Assembly (NCBI RefSeq): GCF_900537995.1
Contig: NZ_LR027880.1
Span: 3,294,001-3,358,000, forward strand
Direction: 5' to 3'
Length of the DNA stretch: 64,000 bases
DNA from: Roseburia intestinalis L1-82
Lineage (GTDB): Bacteria; Bacillota; Clostridia; Lachnospirales; Lachnospiraceae
Part shown: positions 9,111 to 18,050 of the stretch, piece by piece
Layout: each line of letters opens with the position of its first letter
How positions within the stretch are numbered: position 1 is the stretch's first letter
Program-made: the position numbers and the translations under genes
The notes under the pieces: model-generated
What the model saw: only the letters and a program-made list of their open reading frames with translations
What the model was told of the DNA's origin: nothing
Databases searched by the model: none

Positions 9111-10301
9111 CTATTTTACAAGTGCAACCGTCTCTCTTGCGATTGCAAGCTCCTCGTTGGTCGGGATCACACAGACTTTTACTTTGGAATCTGCTGTTGA
9201 GATCACTTTTTCCTCTCCGTGTACTTCGTTTGCCTGTGCATCTACTGTAATTCCAAGATATCCAAGATACTCAAGTACCTTTGCTCTGACGATCGTTGTA
9301 TTTTCTCCGATACCTGCAGTAAATGCAATCGCATCCACACCATTCATTGCTGCCACATATGCACCGATATATTTTGCAACACGGTAGCAGAATACGTCGA
9401 TAGCACCGATTGCAAGCTCATTTCCTTCATTGGCTGCAGCCTCAAGATCACGGAAATCACTTGATAATTTTGATAATCCCTGTACACCTGACTTTTTATT
9501 CAAAACATTCATGACACCTTCGATATCTAAGTTCTCTTTCTTTGCAATGAACTCCATGATTGCCGGATCAATATCGCCGGAACGTGTTCCCATAACAAGT
9601 CCCTCTAAAGGTGTAAGACCCATGGATGTATCTACACACTCACCATTTAATACGGCACTGATAGAAGCACCATTTCCAAGATGAGCCACAATGATCTTAG
9701 AATTTTTCAGATCCATTCCAAGGAATTCAGCAGTACGTTTTGATACAAAACTGTGGCTGGTTCCATGGAAGCCATATCTTCTTACTTTGTACTTTTCATA
9801 GTATTCGTATGGAAGACCATAAAGGAATGCTTTCTTTGGCATTGTCTGATGGAATGCTGTATCAAATACACCTACCATCGGTACGTCTGGCATCAGTTCT
9901 TTACATGCATCGATACCGATCAGGTTTGCCGGGTTGTGAAGTGGTGCAAGGTCATTGCACTCTTCGATTGCTTTTAATACTTCCGGTGTTAAAACGGTAG
10001 AAGAAGCAAACTTCTCTCCACCATGTACAACACGGTGACCAACTGCATCGATCTCGGAAAGACTCTTGATTGCACCTGTTTTCTCATTTACCAGTGCATC
10101 AAGTACCATCTGGATTGCCTGTTTGTGCGTCGGCATTGCTGCTTCTGTGATCTCTTTGTCTAATCCGGTCTTCTGGTATACCAGTCTTCCGTCAATACCG
10201 ATTCTCTCGCAAAGTCCTTTTGCTAATACTGCTTCACTGTCAGAATCGATGAGCTGATATTTCAGTGAAGAACTTCCGCAGTTTACTACTAAAACGTTCA
10301 T
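9111..10301 (-). CDS. ackA: Acetate kinase
   Basis: Makes ATP and acetate from acetyl-phosphate, or the reverse, in fermentative metabolism. 396 aa, normal length. It shows the N-terminal NCGSSSLKYQL phosphate-binding motif, VGHRVVHGGE, the catalytic FHGTSH block, HLGNGAS and the C-terminal TAGIGEN motif. The frame is open 52 codons further upstream, but GGGAGG five bases before MNVLVVNCG fixes the start. No pta is adjacent; the divergent neighbour is tmcAL. Confidence 0.98.
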   Translation of the reverse strand: MNVLVVNCGSSSLKYQLIDSDSEAVLAKGLCERIGIDGRLVYQKTGLDKEITEAAMPTHKQAIQMVLDALVNEKTGAIKSLSEIDAVGHRVVHGGEKFASSTVLTPEVLKAIEECNDLAPLHNPANLIGIDACKELMPDVPMVGVFDTAFHQTMPKKAFLYGLPYEYYEKYKVRRYGFHGTSHSFVSKRTAEFLGMDLKNSKIIVAHLGNGASISAVLNGECVDTSMGLTPLEGLVMGTRSGDIDPAIMEFIAKKENLDIEGVMNVLNKKSGVQGLSKLSSDFRDLEAAANEGNELAIGAIDVFCYRVAKYIGAYVAAMNGVDAIAFTAGIGENTTIVRAKVLEYLGYLGITVDAQANEVHGEEKVISTADSKVKVCVIPTNEELAIARETVALVK

Positions 10302-10646
10302 ATTTTCCTCCCATGCCCTGCCTGCTTTCGAATGGCAGTTTTCTTTTCTTATATAAATGATAAATGGGCAGTCCGACCGATACGAACCGCATATAACTCT
10401 AGTATACGCCTCTAACTCTGTTCGCACAAGGTGTTTAAAGTGAGATTTTTTGTACAAAATGAAAAACAGGTTGACAGAATTTTAACGTTATTTTTTTAAC
10501 AAATCCCAGACATTCACATTTGCGAAAAAAATCTGTGTATGGTAGTCTGTAATCATGCTGTTACACGCAGAATCTGTGCTTACGCCCAAACCTGAGATAC
10601 AGATGGAATCAGGATTTTCAAAAAATGGTCAGAAATGGAGTATCTT
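10302..10646. other. Divergent intergenic region ackA / tmcAL
   Basis: 345 bp with no convincing ORF. It holds the ackA promoter at 10401-10429. For tmcAL on the plus strand there are two weak candidates: TTGACA at 10471 followed after 17 bp by TTTTAA, and TTGCGA followed after 17 bp by TAGTCT near 10540. Nothing else stands out. Confidence 0.5.
10401..10429 (-). promoter_or_regulatory. Probable ackA promoter
   Basis: Minus strand TTGTGC, 17 bp, TATACT, about 100 bp before the ackA start. The -10 box is good and the -35 box fair. Confidence 0.6.
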
Positions 10647-11963
10647 ATGAAAACAATCGGAATCATTGCAGAATACAACCCTTTCCACAACGGACATGCC
10701 TACCAGATTGCAGAGTTAAAACGAAAAACAAATGCTGATTTTGTCGTCATCGCCATGAGCGGTGACTTTGTCCAGAGAGGAGCCCCTGCCATCATCGATA
10801 AATATTGCAGGGCAGAAATGGCGCTTTTATGTGGTGCGGATCTTGTCATCGAACTCCCGGCTGTCTGGGCAGTCTCCTCCGCGGAGGATTTTGCCATGGC
10901 AGGTGTTACCCTGTTTGATAAAATGGGCTGTATCGACGGGATATGCTTTGGAGCAGAATCCGACCAGCTCCCCCTGCTTAAGAGCATTGCCGGTGTTCTT
11001 GCAGAAGAACCGGACATTTACAGATCTGCGCTTTCTTCTTATTTAAAAAAGGGACTGGCATTTCCGGCTGCAAGAGCTGCTGCGCTTTCTGATTATTTTA
11101 AGAGCACCGGAATGAATTTCCTCATTTCCATATTAGATACTCCGAATAACATCCTCGCGGTCGAATATTTAAAGGCACTGAAACGGCGTAATTCTGCCAT
11201 GACTCCAATCCTGATCCCGCGGGCGGGGAGCGGATATCATGATACCACGATCAACACACCGACAGCTTCTGCCTCCGCCATCCGCGCGGCAGTTTCTAAT
11301 GTTACACCATCGGATAATCATACTTTCCATTTTTCATCTGCAGATTACGGTTCACAGAGTATTCATTCCAGCCGGCCACATCTTTCGGAAATTGCATCTT
11401 CGATGCCGGAACCGGCTTTTGCACTGTTTCAAAAGGAGATCACATCCGGCAGACTTATGGATGCTGATGACTTTTCCTCCATTCTTGGCTACCGGATCTT
11501 ATCGTGCATCAAAAAGGAATTAGAAAATATCTATGATATGACACCGGAGATTGCAAACCGCATAATAAAGAACAGATATCATTTTTCCTCTTTCACACAG
11601 TTTTGTGCACAAAACAAGAGCCGCGATATCACCTACACACGCATGAACCGGATCCTTCTGCATCTGATCCTTCAGATGACCCAGACGGATGTGAAGCAAT
11701 ATAAGGAGACTGATTACATCCCTTACCTGCGAATCCTCGGTTTCCGCAAAGATGCTTCCGCCCTGCTTTCTGCCTTAAAAAAATCCGCAAAAGTACCTGT
11801 CATCTCTAAGCTCTCCTCTGCCCTGCGCACACTTGACGGAACTGCAAACCAGATGCTGAAACAGGATATTTTTTCTTCTGAGCTCTACGAACAGCAAAAA
11901 ACAGGAAAAACGAAAAATCGTTTTTCCTGTCCTGAATGCAGCAAAGAAATCATCCGTGTCTGA
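10647..11963 (+). CDS. tmcAL: tRNA(Met) cytidine acetate ligase TmcAL
   Basis: Family known to use acetate and ATP to acetylate C34 of elongator tRNA-Met through an acetyl-adenylate. 438 aa. The N-terminal nucleotidyltransferase signature is GIIAEYNPFHNGH, followed by MSGDFVQRG and ELPAVWAVSSAEDFA. GGAG six bases upstream selects the second of two in-frame ATGs. It is divergent from ackA, an acetate-producing enzyme. Its last codons contain the terminator of the convergent AICAR transformylase gene, so its C-terminal residues are constrained by two functions. Confidence 0.93.
   Translation: MKTIGIIAEYNPFHNGHAYQIAELKRKTNADFVVIAMSGDFVQRGAPAIIDKYCRAEMALLCGADLVIELPAVWAVSSAEDFAMAGVTLFDKMGCIDGICFGAESDQLPLLKSIAGVLAEEPDIYRSALSSYLKKGLAFPAARAAALSDYFKSTGMNFLISILDTPNNILAVEYLKALKRRNSAMTPILIPRAGSGYHDTTINTPTASASAIRAAVSNVTPSDNHTFHFSSADYGSQSIHSSRPHLSEIASSMPEPAFALFQKEITSGRLMDADDFSSILGYRILSCIKKELENIYDMTPEIANRIIKNRYHFSSFTQFCAQNKSRDITYTRMNRILLHLILQMTQTDVKQYKETDYIPYLRILGFRKDASALLSALKKSAKVPVISKLSSALRTLDGTANQMLKQDIFSSELYEQQKTGKTKNRFSCPECSKEIIRV
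11895..11930 (-). terminator. Intrinsic terminator inside the 3' end of tmcAL
   Basis: Minus-strand stem ACAGGAAAAACGA/TCGTTTTTCCTGT, 13 perfect base pairs with a four-base loop, followed by six T. It lies about 35 bp after the stop of the AICAR transformylase gene and wholly inside the tmcAL reading frame. Confidence 0.88.
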
Positions 11964-13142
11964 TCAATGATGGAACAGACGGATTCCGGTAAATGCCATT
12001 GCCATATTGTATTTGTTACAGGTCTCAATGACATTATCATCACGGATAGATCCGCCCGGCTGTGCCACATATGCCACGCCGCTCTTATGTGCACGCTCGA
12101 TGTTATCCCCAAATGGGAAGAATGCATCAGATCCAAGCGCCACATTTGTGTTTTTATCTAACCATGCACGTTTTTCCTCTGCGGTAAAGACCTCCGGTTT
12201 TACCTTAAAGATGTTTTCCCATGCACCGTCAGCTAAGACATCCATGTAATCCTCACCAATATAGAGGTCGATCGCATTGTCCCTGTCAGCACGTCCGATC
12301 TTGTCGAGGAACTGCAGTCCTAACACTTTCGGGGACTGGCGCAGCCACCAGTTATCTGCCTTCTGGCCTGCAAGTCTGGTACAGTGGATACGGGACTGCT
12401 GTCCAGCACCGATACCGATTGCCTGTCCGTCTTTGACATAACATACAGAATTGGACTGTGTGTATTTTAAAGTAATCATTGCGATTGCAAGATCTCTTTT
12501 TGCAGCATCCGGAATTTCCTTATTGTCCGTTACCACATTGTCAAAGAAATGCTCATCAATCACTAATTCATTTCTTCCCTGCTCAAAGGTAATACCGAAT
12601 ACTTCTTTGTGCTCGATCGGTGCCGGCACATAATCCGGATTGATCTGGATCACGTTATAATTGCCTTTTTTCTTTGCTTTTAAGATCTCTAATGCCTCAT
12701 CTGTGTAGCCCGGCGCGATGACACCATCGGAAACTTCTCTCTTGATGATCATTGCAGTTGCCTTATCACAGACATCAGATAAAGAAATAAAATCACCAAA
12801 AGATGACATACGGTCTGCGCCTCTTGCTCTCGCATATGCATTTGCAAGCGGTGTAAACTCCATATCCATATCGTCAACCCAGTAAATCTTACGCTCCACA
12901 TCGCTGAGTGGAAGTCCCACTGCAGCACCGGCCGGTGATACATGCTTAAAAGATGTAGCTGCCGGAAGTCCGGTTGCCTTTTTTAACTCGCTGACTAACT
13001 GCCAGCCATTAAATGCGTCCAGGAAATTGATATAACCCGGTTTTCCGTTCAATACCTGAATCGGCAGTTCACCGTTTTCCATATAGATTCTGGATGGTTT
13101 CTGATTTGGGTTACAGCCATATTTTAATTCTAATTCTTTCAT
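11964..13142 (-). CDS. Stand-alone AICAR transformylase (PurH formyltransferase domain)
   Basis: Formylates AICAR with 10-formyl-THF to give FAICAR in purine synthesis. 392 aa, covering only the AICARFT half of bifunctional PurH. The catalytic Lys-His pair is visible in SFKHVSPAGAA (about residues 64-74), followed by MSSFGDFISLSD, KYTQSNSVCYV and GAGQQSRIHCTRLAG. The IMP cyclohydrolase half of PurH is missing; its place is taken by the PurO-type gene immediately upstream. The start is supported by AAGGAG six bases before the ATG. Confidence 0.93.
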   Translation of the reverse strand: MKELELKYGCNPNQKPSRIYMENGELPIQVLNGKPGYINFLDAFNGWQLVSELKKATGLPAATSFKHVSPAGAAVGLPLSDVERKIYWVDDMDMEFTPLANAYARARGADRMSSFGDFISLSDVCDKATAMIIKREVSDGVIAPGYTDEALEILKAKKKGNYNVIQINPDYVPAPIEHKEVFGITFEQGRNELVIDEHFFDNVVTDNKEIPDAAKRDLAIAMITLKYTQSNSVCYVKDGQAIGIGAGQQSRIHCTRLAGQKADNWWLRQSPKVLGLQFLDKIGRADRDNAIDLYIGEDYMDVLADGAWENIFKVKPEVFTAEEKRAWLDKNTNVALGSDAFFPFGDNIERAHKSGVAYVAQPGGSIRDDNVIETCNKYNMAMAFTGIRLFHH

Positions 13143-13216
13143 AATTTCTCCTTTAAATTTCTCATTGATCTGTGAAATTCATGCTTCTTTGCCGCATCTT
13201 GCAAGCCTGATGCCTA

Positions 13217-13930
13217 TTATTTATTTTTATTGACGATTCTGCTCTCGTAAGCTCCGGTCGCAATATCAATATAACGGACAAATAAAGAAACTTTGTTGTC
13301 CTCATTTAAGTTTTCCCATACAAATGAGGTGAACGCATCAATGTCGCCCTCGATTGCAACCGGTGCCGGCTCTCCCTCAAAACTTGGCAGCGGATTGCCA
13401 TCTCCCATATAAGTATGGATAAAATGAGCCTCACCTGCTTTCGGATTCTCATAGGCAAATGTATAACGGTTACAGGAGGACGGATCCCCGTTGTTACTCT
13501 TTAAAATAGACATTGCGTAGTTGAATTTTCCGTTTTCAATGTGCATAATACCTGAGATTCTCGGTGTATAGTTTGGAGCGTCCGGCTCAAATTCTCTTGT
13601 GCGCAGCGCCTGCTCAAAAGTCTGCTGTTTATCCATCAGTTCGTAAATTGTGTCAGTCTGGTCTCCGTTTGTCACGATCGTTTTATTGCCAAGCACACGG
13701 ACAGGTGCATAGATAATCAGGCTCGGATCTGTCAGTTTGGAAGGATCAAAAGCCTGCGTGCGGATTCCCTCTCCATCCTCAACAAAAACACGGTTTCTGC
13801 TGTTCTCACTTCTGCCCATAATAAAATAAGCAGTGATGGCATGTTTTCCGTCTGCAGATTTTCCGATAATGATTCCTCTTCCAGGATAGGAATTGCCTGA
13901 AAGTTCATTTTTTAATGACATTTTCTCCAT
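13217..13930 (-). CDS. IMP cyclohydrolase, PurO type
   Basis: Likely closes FAICAR to IMP, the last purine step. 237 aa. The sequence (GNSYPGRGIIIGKS, NSRNRVF, PNYTPRISGI, SNNGDPSSCNRYTFAYENP) fits the PurO-like IMP cyclohydrolase family first defined in archaea rather than the PurH N-terminal domain. AAGGAGG five bases before ATG-GAGAAA sets the start. It is followed after about 75 bp by the AICAR transformylase gene, so the pair replaces bifunctional PurH. Function is by family and context. Confidence 0.85.
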   Translation of the reverse strand: MEKMSLKNELSGNSYPGRGIIIGKSADGKHAITAYFIMGRSENSRNRVFVEDGEGIRTQAFDPSKLTDPSLIIYAPVRVLGNKTIVTNGDQTDTIYELMDKQQTFEQALRTREFEPDAPNYTPRISGIMHIENGKFNYAMSILKSNNGDPSSCNRYTFAYENPKAGEAHFIHTYMGDGNPLPSFEGEPAPVAIEGDIDAFTSFVWENLNEDNKVSLFVRYIDIATGAYESRIVNKNK

Positions 13931-14063
13931 GATTTCCTCCTTCATGTGTGCGGTTTGCTGTTTTTCTTTATCTTATCATTTTGATCCTGTTTTTACAATT
14001 ATTAGCGTCATGAATTTATTTACTTAATTTTATAAGTTTTATTAATATATTTATTTATAAAAA

Positions 14064-14138
14064 TAACCGCCCAAACCTAATATATCCACCTTGTACTGGA
14101 CTTCCAGTGAAAGGAGTACATATTACAAGTTAAGCGGT
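14064..14138 (-). terminator. Nested dyad downstream of the glycosyltransferase gene
   Basis: Three levels of inverted repeat on a 75-bp stretch: outer ACCGC/GCGGT, middle CTTGTA/TACAAG, inner ACTGG/CCAGT (with TGTACT/AGTACA as an alternative). On the minus strand the outer stem is followed by TTATTTTTAT. It may be the terminator of the upstream gene or a leader structure for the PurO gene, whose ATG is about 135 bp further on. I could not match it to a known riboswitch. Confidence 0.5.
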
Positions 14139-15358
14139 CATTTTACCAAATCCATCAAAATTGCTTCTGCCCTCTGTTTCCATGTATGTTCCCGCACAGC
14201 ACTCTCATATCCCCGCTCTGCGATTTCCATACATTTCTCCGGTTTTTCCAAAAGCTTTTTCACCAGTTCAGGCAGTTCTTCACGCTTCTCCAGCGAATAG
14301 AAAACCAGTTCTTTTTTGTCCGTAAAATTCTCACGCAGATACCCGCTGTCATCGGTCAGCGAAAGTGTATGCTGCAGCATCGCCGTAAATACGCGGTCGT
14401 GCGTTCCATCTTTAAACCATGGCATGACATTCAAAGAAATCCTTGCATCTGCGATTGCCTCCGCGCAGGTCACAGAATCCACTTCCCTGCCGTTTTTTAT
14501 AATGTAGTCATGGCTGCTACAGTCTAATTTCTCCCAGTTGGCGCCAAACACATGTACCGGGATTTTATGCTCCGCAAGACATTTTATGATCTCCCCGCGG
14601 AAATAACTCCGCATACAGATATCGATGAACACCATTCCTGCGATCGCCGCGCGAAGCTCCTCATCCGGCACTGCACCCAGTTCTTTTCTGATATGTGCCT
14701 CTAACATCCGGTCGATGGACACCGCCGGATGTGCTTTCATATCCTCCAGAATCTCATAATAAAATGTCCGATATTCCGCACCCTGCCTGTCGATTTCCCG
14801 GTAAAGGTGTTCCACCGGTGTATAGTTCCCGGTAAATACGATGTCGTATTTCCGTTTCTGATACGGTATATTTTTATGTTTCTGTTTTTGCCCATGGCAG
14901 CCTTCTATTGGGGAAGGTACTTTCCGCTCTAAGATACAGTTTCCCGCCAGCGGCAGAAACTCCACCGGCAATGCCGGGTAAAAGCGCTTCATGTATGCCA
15001 CATGTTCTCTGTCAATACAAAAAACACGCATTTCCGGCACCGGAGGCTTTGCCAGTTTTGAATGATAATACAGTGGATGATCCACCAGGATATTGATGCA
15101 CGCGATACCTTGGTTTTCCCAGATATAACGCCCGTTCTCTTCGATAAAGACCTCTTCCCCGGAAAGTCCGATAAAATTAAACGTACACAGTACCGTTTTC
15201 TCTGGCACGGCAAACCGGCTGATGCCATCTACCGTATTTACCAGATCATCGTAATCCACAAAATAGGTGTCATGCCCCATCTCCTGAAACGTTTCTGCTA
15301 ACTGTTCTGAAAAATATCCCAGTGTTTCCACTGCATTTTTTATTAAAATCACTTTCAT
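14138..15358 (-). CDS. CgeB-like glycosyltransferase
   Basis: 406 aa. The C-terminal half looks like the glycosyltransferase-4-like fold used in CgeB/DUF3880 proteins: SLNVMPWFKDGTHDRVFTAML, then a Glu-rich DSGYLRENF segment and the closing EHTWKQRAEAIL. The N-terminal half starts MKVILIKNAVETLGYFSEQL with an acceptor-type Rossmann pattern. Substrate is unknown; in flagellated relatives such enzymes are often linked to flagellin or surface glycans, but nothing here proves that. No good ribosome site is seen. It starts 22 bp after the UPF0210 stop, so translational coupling is plausible. Confidence 0.75.
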   Translation of the reverse strand: MKVILIKNAVETLGYFSEQLAETFQEMGHDTYFVDYDDLVNTVDGISRFAVPEKTVLCTFNFIGLSGEEVFIEENGRYIWENQGIACINILVDHPLYYHSKLAKPPVPEMRVFCIDREHVAYMKRFYPALPVEFLPLAGNCILERKVPSPIEGCHGQKQKHKNIPYQKRKYDIVFTGNYTPVEHLYREIDRQGAEYRTFYYEILEDMKAHPAVSIDRMLEAHIRKELGAVPDEELRAAIAGMVFIDICMRSYFRGEIIKCLAEHKIPVHVFGANWEKLDCSSHDYIIKNGREVDSVTCAEAIADARISLNVMPWFKDGTHDRVFTAMLQHTLSLTDDSGYLRENFTDKKELVFYSLEKREELPELVKKLLEKPEKCMEIAERGYESAVREHTWKQRAEAILMDLVK

Positions 15359-15379
15359 GTTTGCCAGTGATCCGCGCAG

Positions 15380-16744
15380 TTAGTTTTTAAAGCTGTGGAT
15401 CGGTGCCGGGATTCTTCCGGTACGGTTAATAAAATCATCACAGGAATATTTGTTGACCGGCATGATCGGCGCATAACCGAACAGACCACCGAACTCTACC
15501 GTATCGCCAACGCCTTTTCCAATTACCGGGATCAGACGTGCAGCTGTTGTCTTCTGGTTTACCATACCAAGTGCCATCTCGTCTGCGATCATACCGGAGA
15601 TCGTGGTTGCCTTGGTATCTCCCGGAATTGCGATCATATCAAGTCCTACAGAGCAGACACAGGTCATTGCCTCTAATTTTTCCAATGTGATAGCACCAGC
15701 CTGTACGGAATCGATCATTCCCTGATCCTCACTGACCGGAATGAAAGCACCGCTTAAGCCGCCGACATAGGAAGATGCCATAACGCCGCCCTTTTTGACC
15801 TGATCATTTAACATGGCAAGTGCTGCAGTTGTTCCCGGTGCACCTGCATATTCCAGACCGATCTCGCAGAGGATATCTGCGACGGAATCACCGATGGCCG
15901 GAGTCGGAGCAAGGGAAAGGTCAATGATACCAAACGGAATTGAAAGACGTCTGGATGCCTCCTGTGCGACTAACTGTCCGACTCTTGTTACCTTAAATGC
16001 GGTCTTTTTGATGGTCTCGCAGAGTACCTCAAAATTCTCGCCACGCACTTTCTCAAGTGCTGTCTTTACAACACCCGGTCCGCTGACTCCGACGTTGATC
16101 ACTGCATCAGCCTCTGTCACACCGTGGAAAGCTCCTGCCATAAACGGGTTGTCATCCGGTGCGTTGCAGAATACAACCAGCTTCATACAATCCACAGAAT
16201 CACGGTCTTTTGAGCGCTCTGCAACCTCCAACAAAATCTCTCCCATCAGACGCACCGCATCCATATTGATACCGGTCTTTGTGGACGCAAGGTTTACGGA
16301 ACTGCAGACACGGTTCGTCCGGCAAAGTGCTATCGGGATAGAACGGATCAGCATCTCATCTGCTTTTGTCATGCCTTTTGATACCAGTGCGGAATAACCG
16401 CCGATCAGATCTGCACCGATTGCTTCTGCAGCACGGTCCATTGTATCTGCGATCGTTGCAAAATCTTCCGGTGTCTTGCAGGCTGCACCACCGATCAGTG
16501 CAATCGGAGTAACGGAAATACGTTTGTTGACAATTGGGATACCGTATTCAGCTTCGATCTCCCCTGCAACTTTTGCAAGATCTTTGGCAACTGATGTGAT
16601 ACGGTTATAAATGTTCTCATTTAATTTTTTCAAATCGGAATCAATGCATGAAAGCAGGCTGATACCGATCGTAATGGTGCGGACATCAAGGTTTTCATGT
16701 TCCACCATGTTGTTGGTCTCTTTTACTTCAAATATATTAATCAT
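15380..16744 (-). CDS. UPF0210 (DUF711/PFL family) protein
   Basis: 454 aa, highly conserved family of unknown biochemical function, recognisable by [70 protein letters not shown] and the C-terminal [10 protein letters not shown]. It is encoded 14 bp after a small ACT-domain protein, the usual partner across Firmicutes, which suggests the two work together, perhaps with amino-acid sensing. The start follows a GAGAGGAAAG region by five bases. The acyltransferase-like name sometimes used for this family is not supported here. Confidence 0.9.
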   Translation of the reverse strand: MINIFEVKETNNMVEHENLDVRTITIGISLLSCIDSDLKKLNENIYNRITSVAKDLAKVAGEIEAEYGIPIVNKRISVTPIALIGGAACKTPEDFATIADTMDRAAEAIGADLIGGYSALVSKGMTKADEMLIRSIPIALCRTNRVCSSVNLASTKTGINMDAVRLMGEILLEVAERSKDRDSVDCMKLVVFCNAPDDNPFMAGAFHGVTEADAVINVGVSGPGVVKTALEKVRGENFEVLCETIKKTAFKVTRVGQLVAQEASRRLSIPFGIIDLSLAPTPAIGDSVADILCEIGLEYAGAPGTTAALAMLNDQVKKGGVMASSYVGGLSGAFIPVSEDQGMIDSVQAGAITLEKLEAMTCVCSVGLDMIAIPGDTKATTISGMIADEMALGMVNQKTTAARLIPVIGKGVGDTVEFGGLFGYAPIMPVNKYSCDDFINRTGRIPAPIHSFKN

Positions 16745-16758
16745 TGCCGCTTTCCTCT

Positions 16759-17043
16759 CTAAATACGATGCATTTTTTCAAAAATCTCAGCTTTCTGGCA
16801 CTTGATGGATACACCGATCTGTGCACCGATCTCATCGAGATCTTTCTGACAATCCACAAATGATCTGGTTGATTTATTCATGTCAACGATCATCATCATA
16901 TTGAAATATCCGGAAACGATTGTCTGTGAAATATCAAGTACATTGACGCCATTTTCGGAAAGATAAGTACATACTTTTGCAATGATACCAACCGTATCTT
17001 TACCCACTACTGTAATAATTGTCTTGTCTGCTGTGTTCTCCAT
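16759..17043 (-). CDS. Small ACT-domain protein (UPF0237)
   Basis: 94 aa, a single ACT domain: [33 protein letters not shown], with the ligand-binding glycine turn, then MMMIVDMN. Such proteins bind small ligands, often amino acids, and act as regulatory subunits. A GAGGAGA six bases before the ATG favours this start over one five codons upstream. It is the partner gene of UPF0210. Confidence 0.9.
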   Translation of the reverse strand: MENTADKTIITVVGKDTVGIIAKVCTYLSENGVNVLDISQTIVSGYFNMMMIVDMNKSTRSFVDCQKDLDEIGAQIGVSIKCQKAEIFEKMHRI

Positions 17044-17208
17044 CTCTGCTCTCCTCACTTTTCTGCTTTACTAAATCAGCGCAAATCTATTATCAATCAT
17101 CATATCATACATGTTTTATAATTTCCACTGTTAAATAGATGCACATTTATAACTTTTTCTACTAAGCTTCATAAGCGGCCACACTCTGTAAAAAAATATT
17201 GTCATATA

Positions 17209-17241
17209 TAATAGAATACGTGTTTCGCGAACATTCTATTA
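17209..17241. repeat. 33-nt palindromic repeat, copy A
   Basis: Arms TAATAGAAT and ATTCTATTA around a centre containing TTCGCGAAC. It is one of four copies in the window of the same length (others at 39096, 58398 and 58438), all with TCATRAA-like sequence on the plus-strand right side. This copy starts seven bases beyond the walJ-like stop codon. Confidence 0.8.
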
Positions 17242-17248
17242 TCATAAA

Positions 17249-18046
17249 CTAAAAAATGATTCTCTCCGACGGCGCGTCCCGCTTTGCCACATACATTGGG
17301 AAATCATCGCCTTTATATGGATTTTCTCCCATCGTCACCTCTAACCGGACAGTCTCATATGCAAGTTCTGCATAATTATTTTCCTTACTGAGATGCCCTA
17401 AAATAACCGTATTGAAATGGTCATGGAGCACTTCTCCCAAAAGCTGACCGGACAGTTCGTTAGAGAGATGTCCTTTTTTCCCAAGAATTCTCTGTTTTAA
17501 CGGATACGGATAACTTCCAACCTGCAGCATATGTACATCATGATTTGCTTCCAGTAAAAGCACATCCAGATTTTTTATTTTATCAATCATGTTTTCATCA
17601 TATGTGCCAAGATCCGTCACTACCGCCGCCGTTTTCTCCTCATTTTTTATCTTATAGGCCACCGGATCTGCCGCATCATGTGAGATTGAAATCGGTTCAA
17701 TCAAAAGATCCCCGATTTCAAAAGGCTGATCCGGCGTGATCGCATGAAATAAAGATTCCTCTATTTTGCCGACTGACTTTGTATTTAAAATAGCATCTAT
17801 CGTACCCTGCGTGGCATAAATCGGAAGTCCGTAACGCCTGGCGATCACGCCAAGTCCAGAAATATGATCGATGTGTTCATGAGTTACAAGAACCCCCTGC
17901 ATCTCTTCTGTTTTCAAATCGATCGAATTGAGTCCGTTTTCAATTCGTTTTCCACTGATCCCCGCATCGATGAGTACATGATTTTCATCTGATCCCACAC
18001 AGATACAGTTTCCACTGCTGCCGCTTGCTATGCTGCATAATTCCAT
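17249..18046 (-). CDS. WalJ/YycJ-like MBL-fold metallohydrolase
   Basis: 265 aa metallo-beta-lactamase-fold hydrolase. The metal site is THEHIDH (about residues 55-61), with later ligands at SISHDA, TDLGTYD, LLLEANHD and GHLSKENN, the arrangement seen in the YycJ/WalJ group of probable nucleic-acid nucleases. In Bacillus walJ lies in the walRK operon; here it follows the FtsA-like gene by 4 bp, with no walRK nearby. The ribosome site is weak, so coupling to the upstream gene is likely. Confidence 0.88.
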   Translation of the reverse strand: MELCSIASGSSGNCICVGSDENHVLIDAGISGKRIENGLNSIDLKTEEMQGVLVTHEHIDHISGLGVIARRYGLPIYATQGTIDAILNTKSVGKIEESLFHAITPDQPFEIGDLLIEPISISHDAADPVAYKIKNEEKTAAVVTDLGTYDENMIDKIKNLDVLLLEANHDVHMLQVGSYPYPLKQRILGKKGHLSNELSGQLLGEVLHDHFNTVILGHLSKENNYAELAYETVRLEVTMGENPYKGDDFPMYVAKRDAPSERIIF

Positions 18047-18050
18047 TTTT

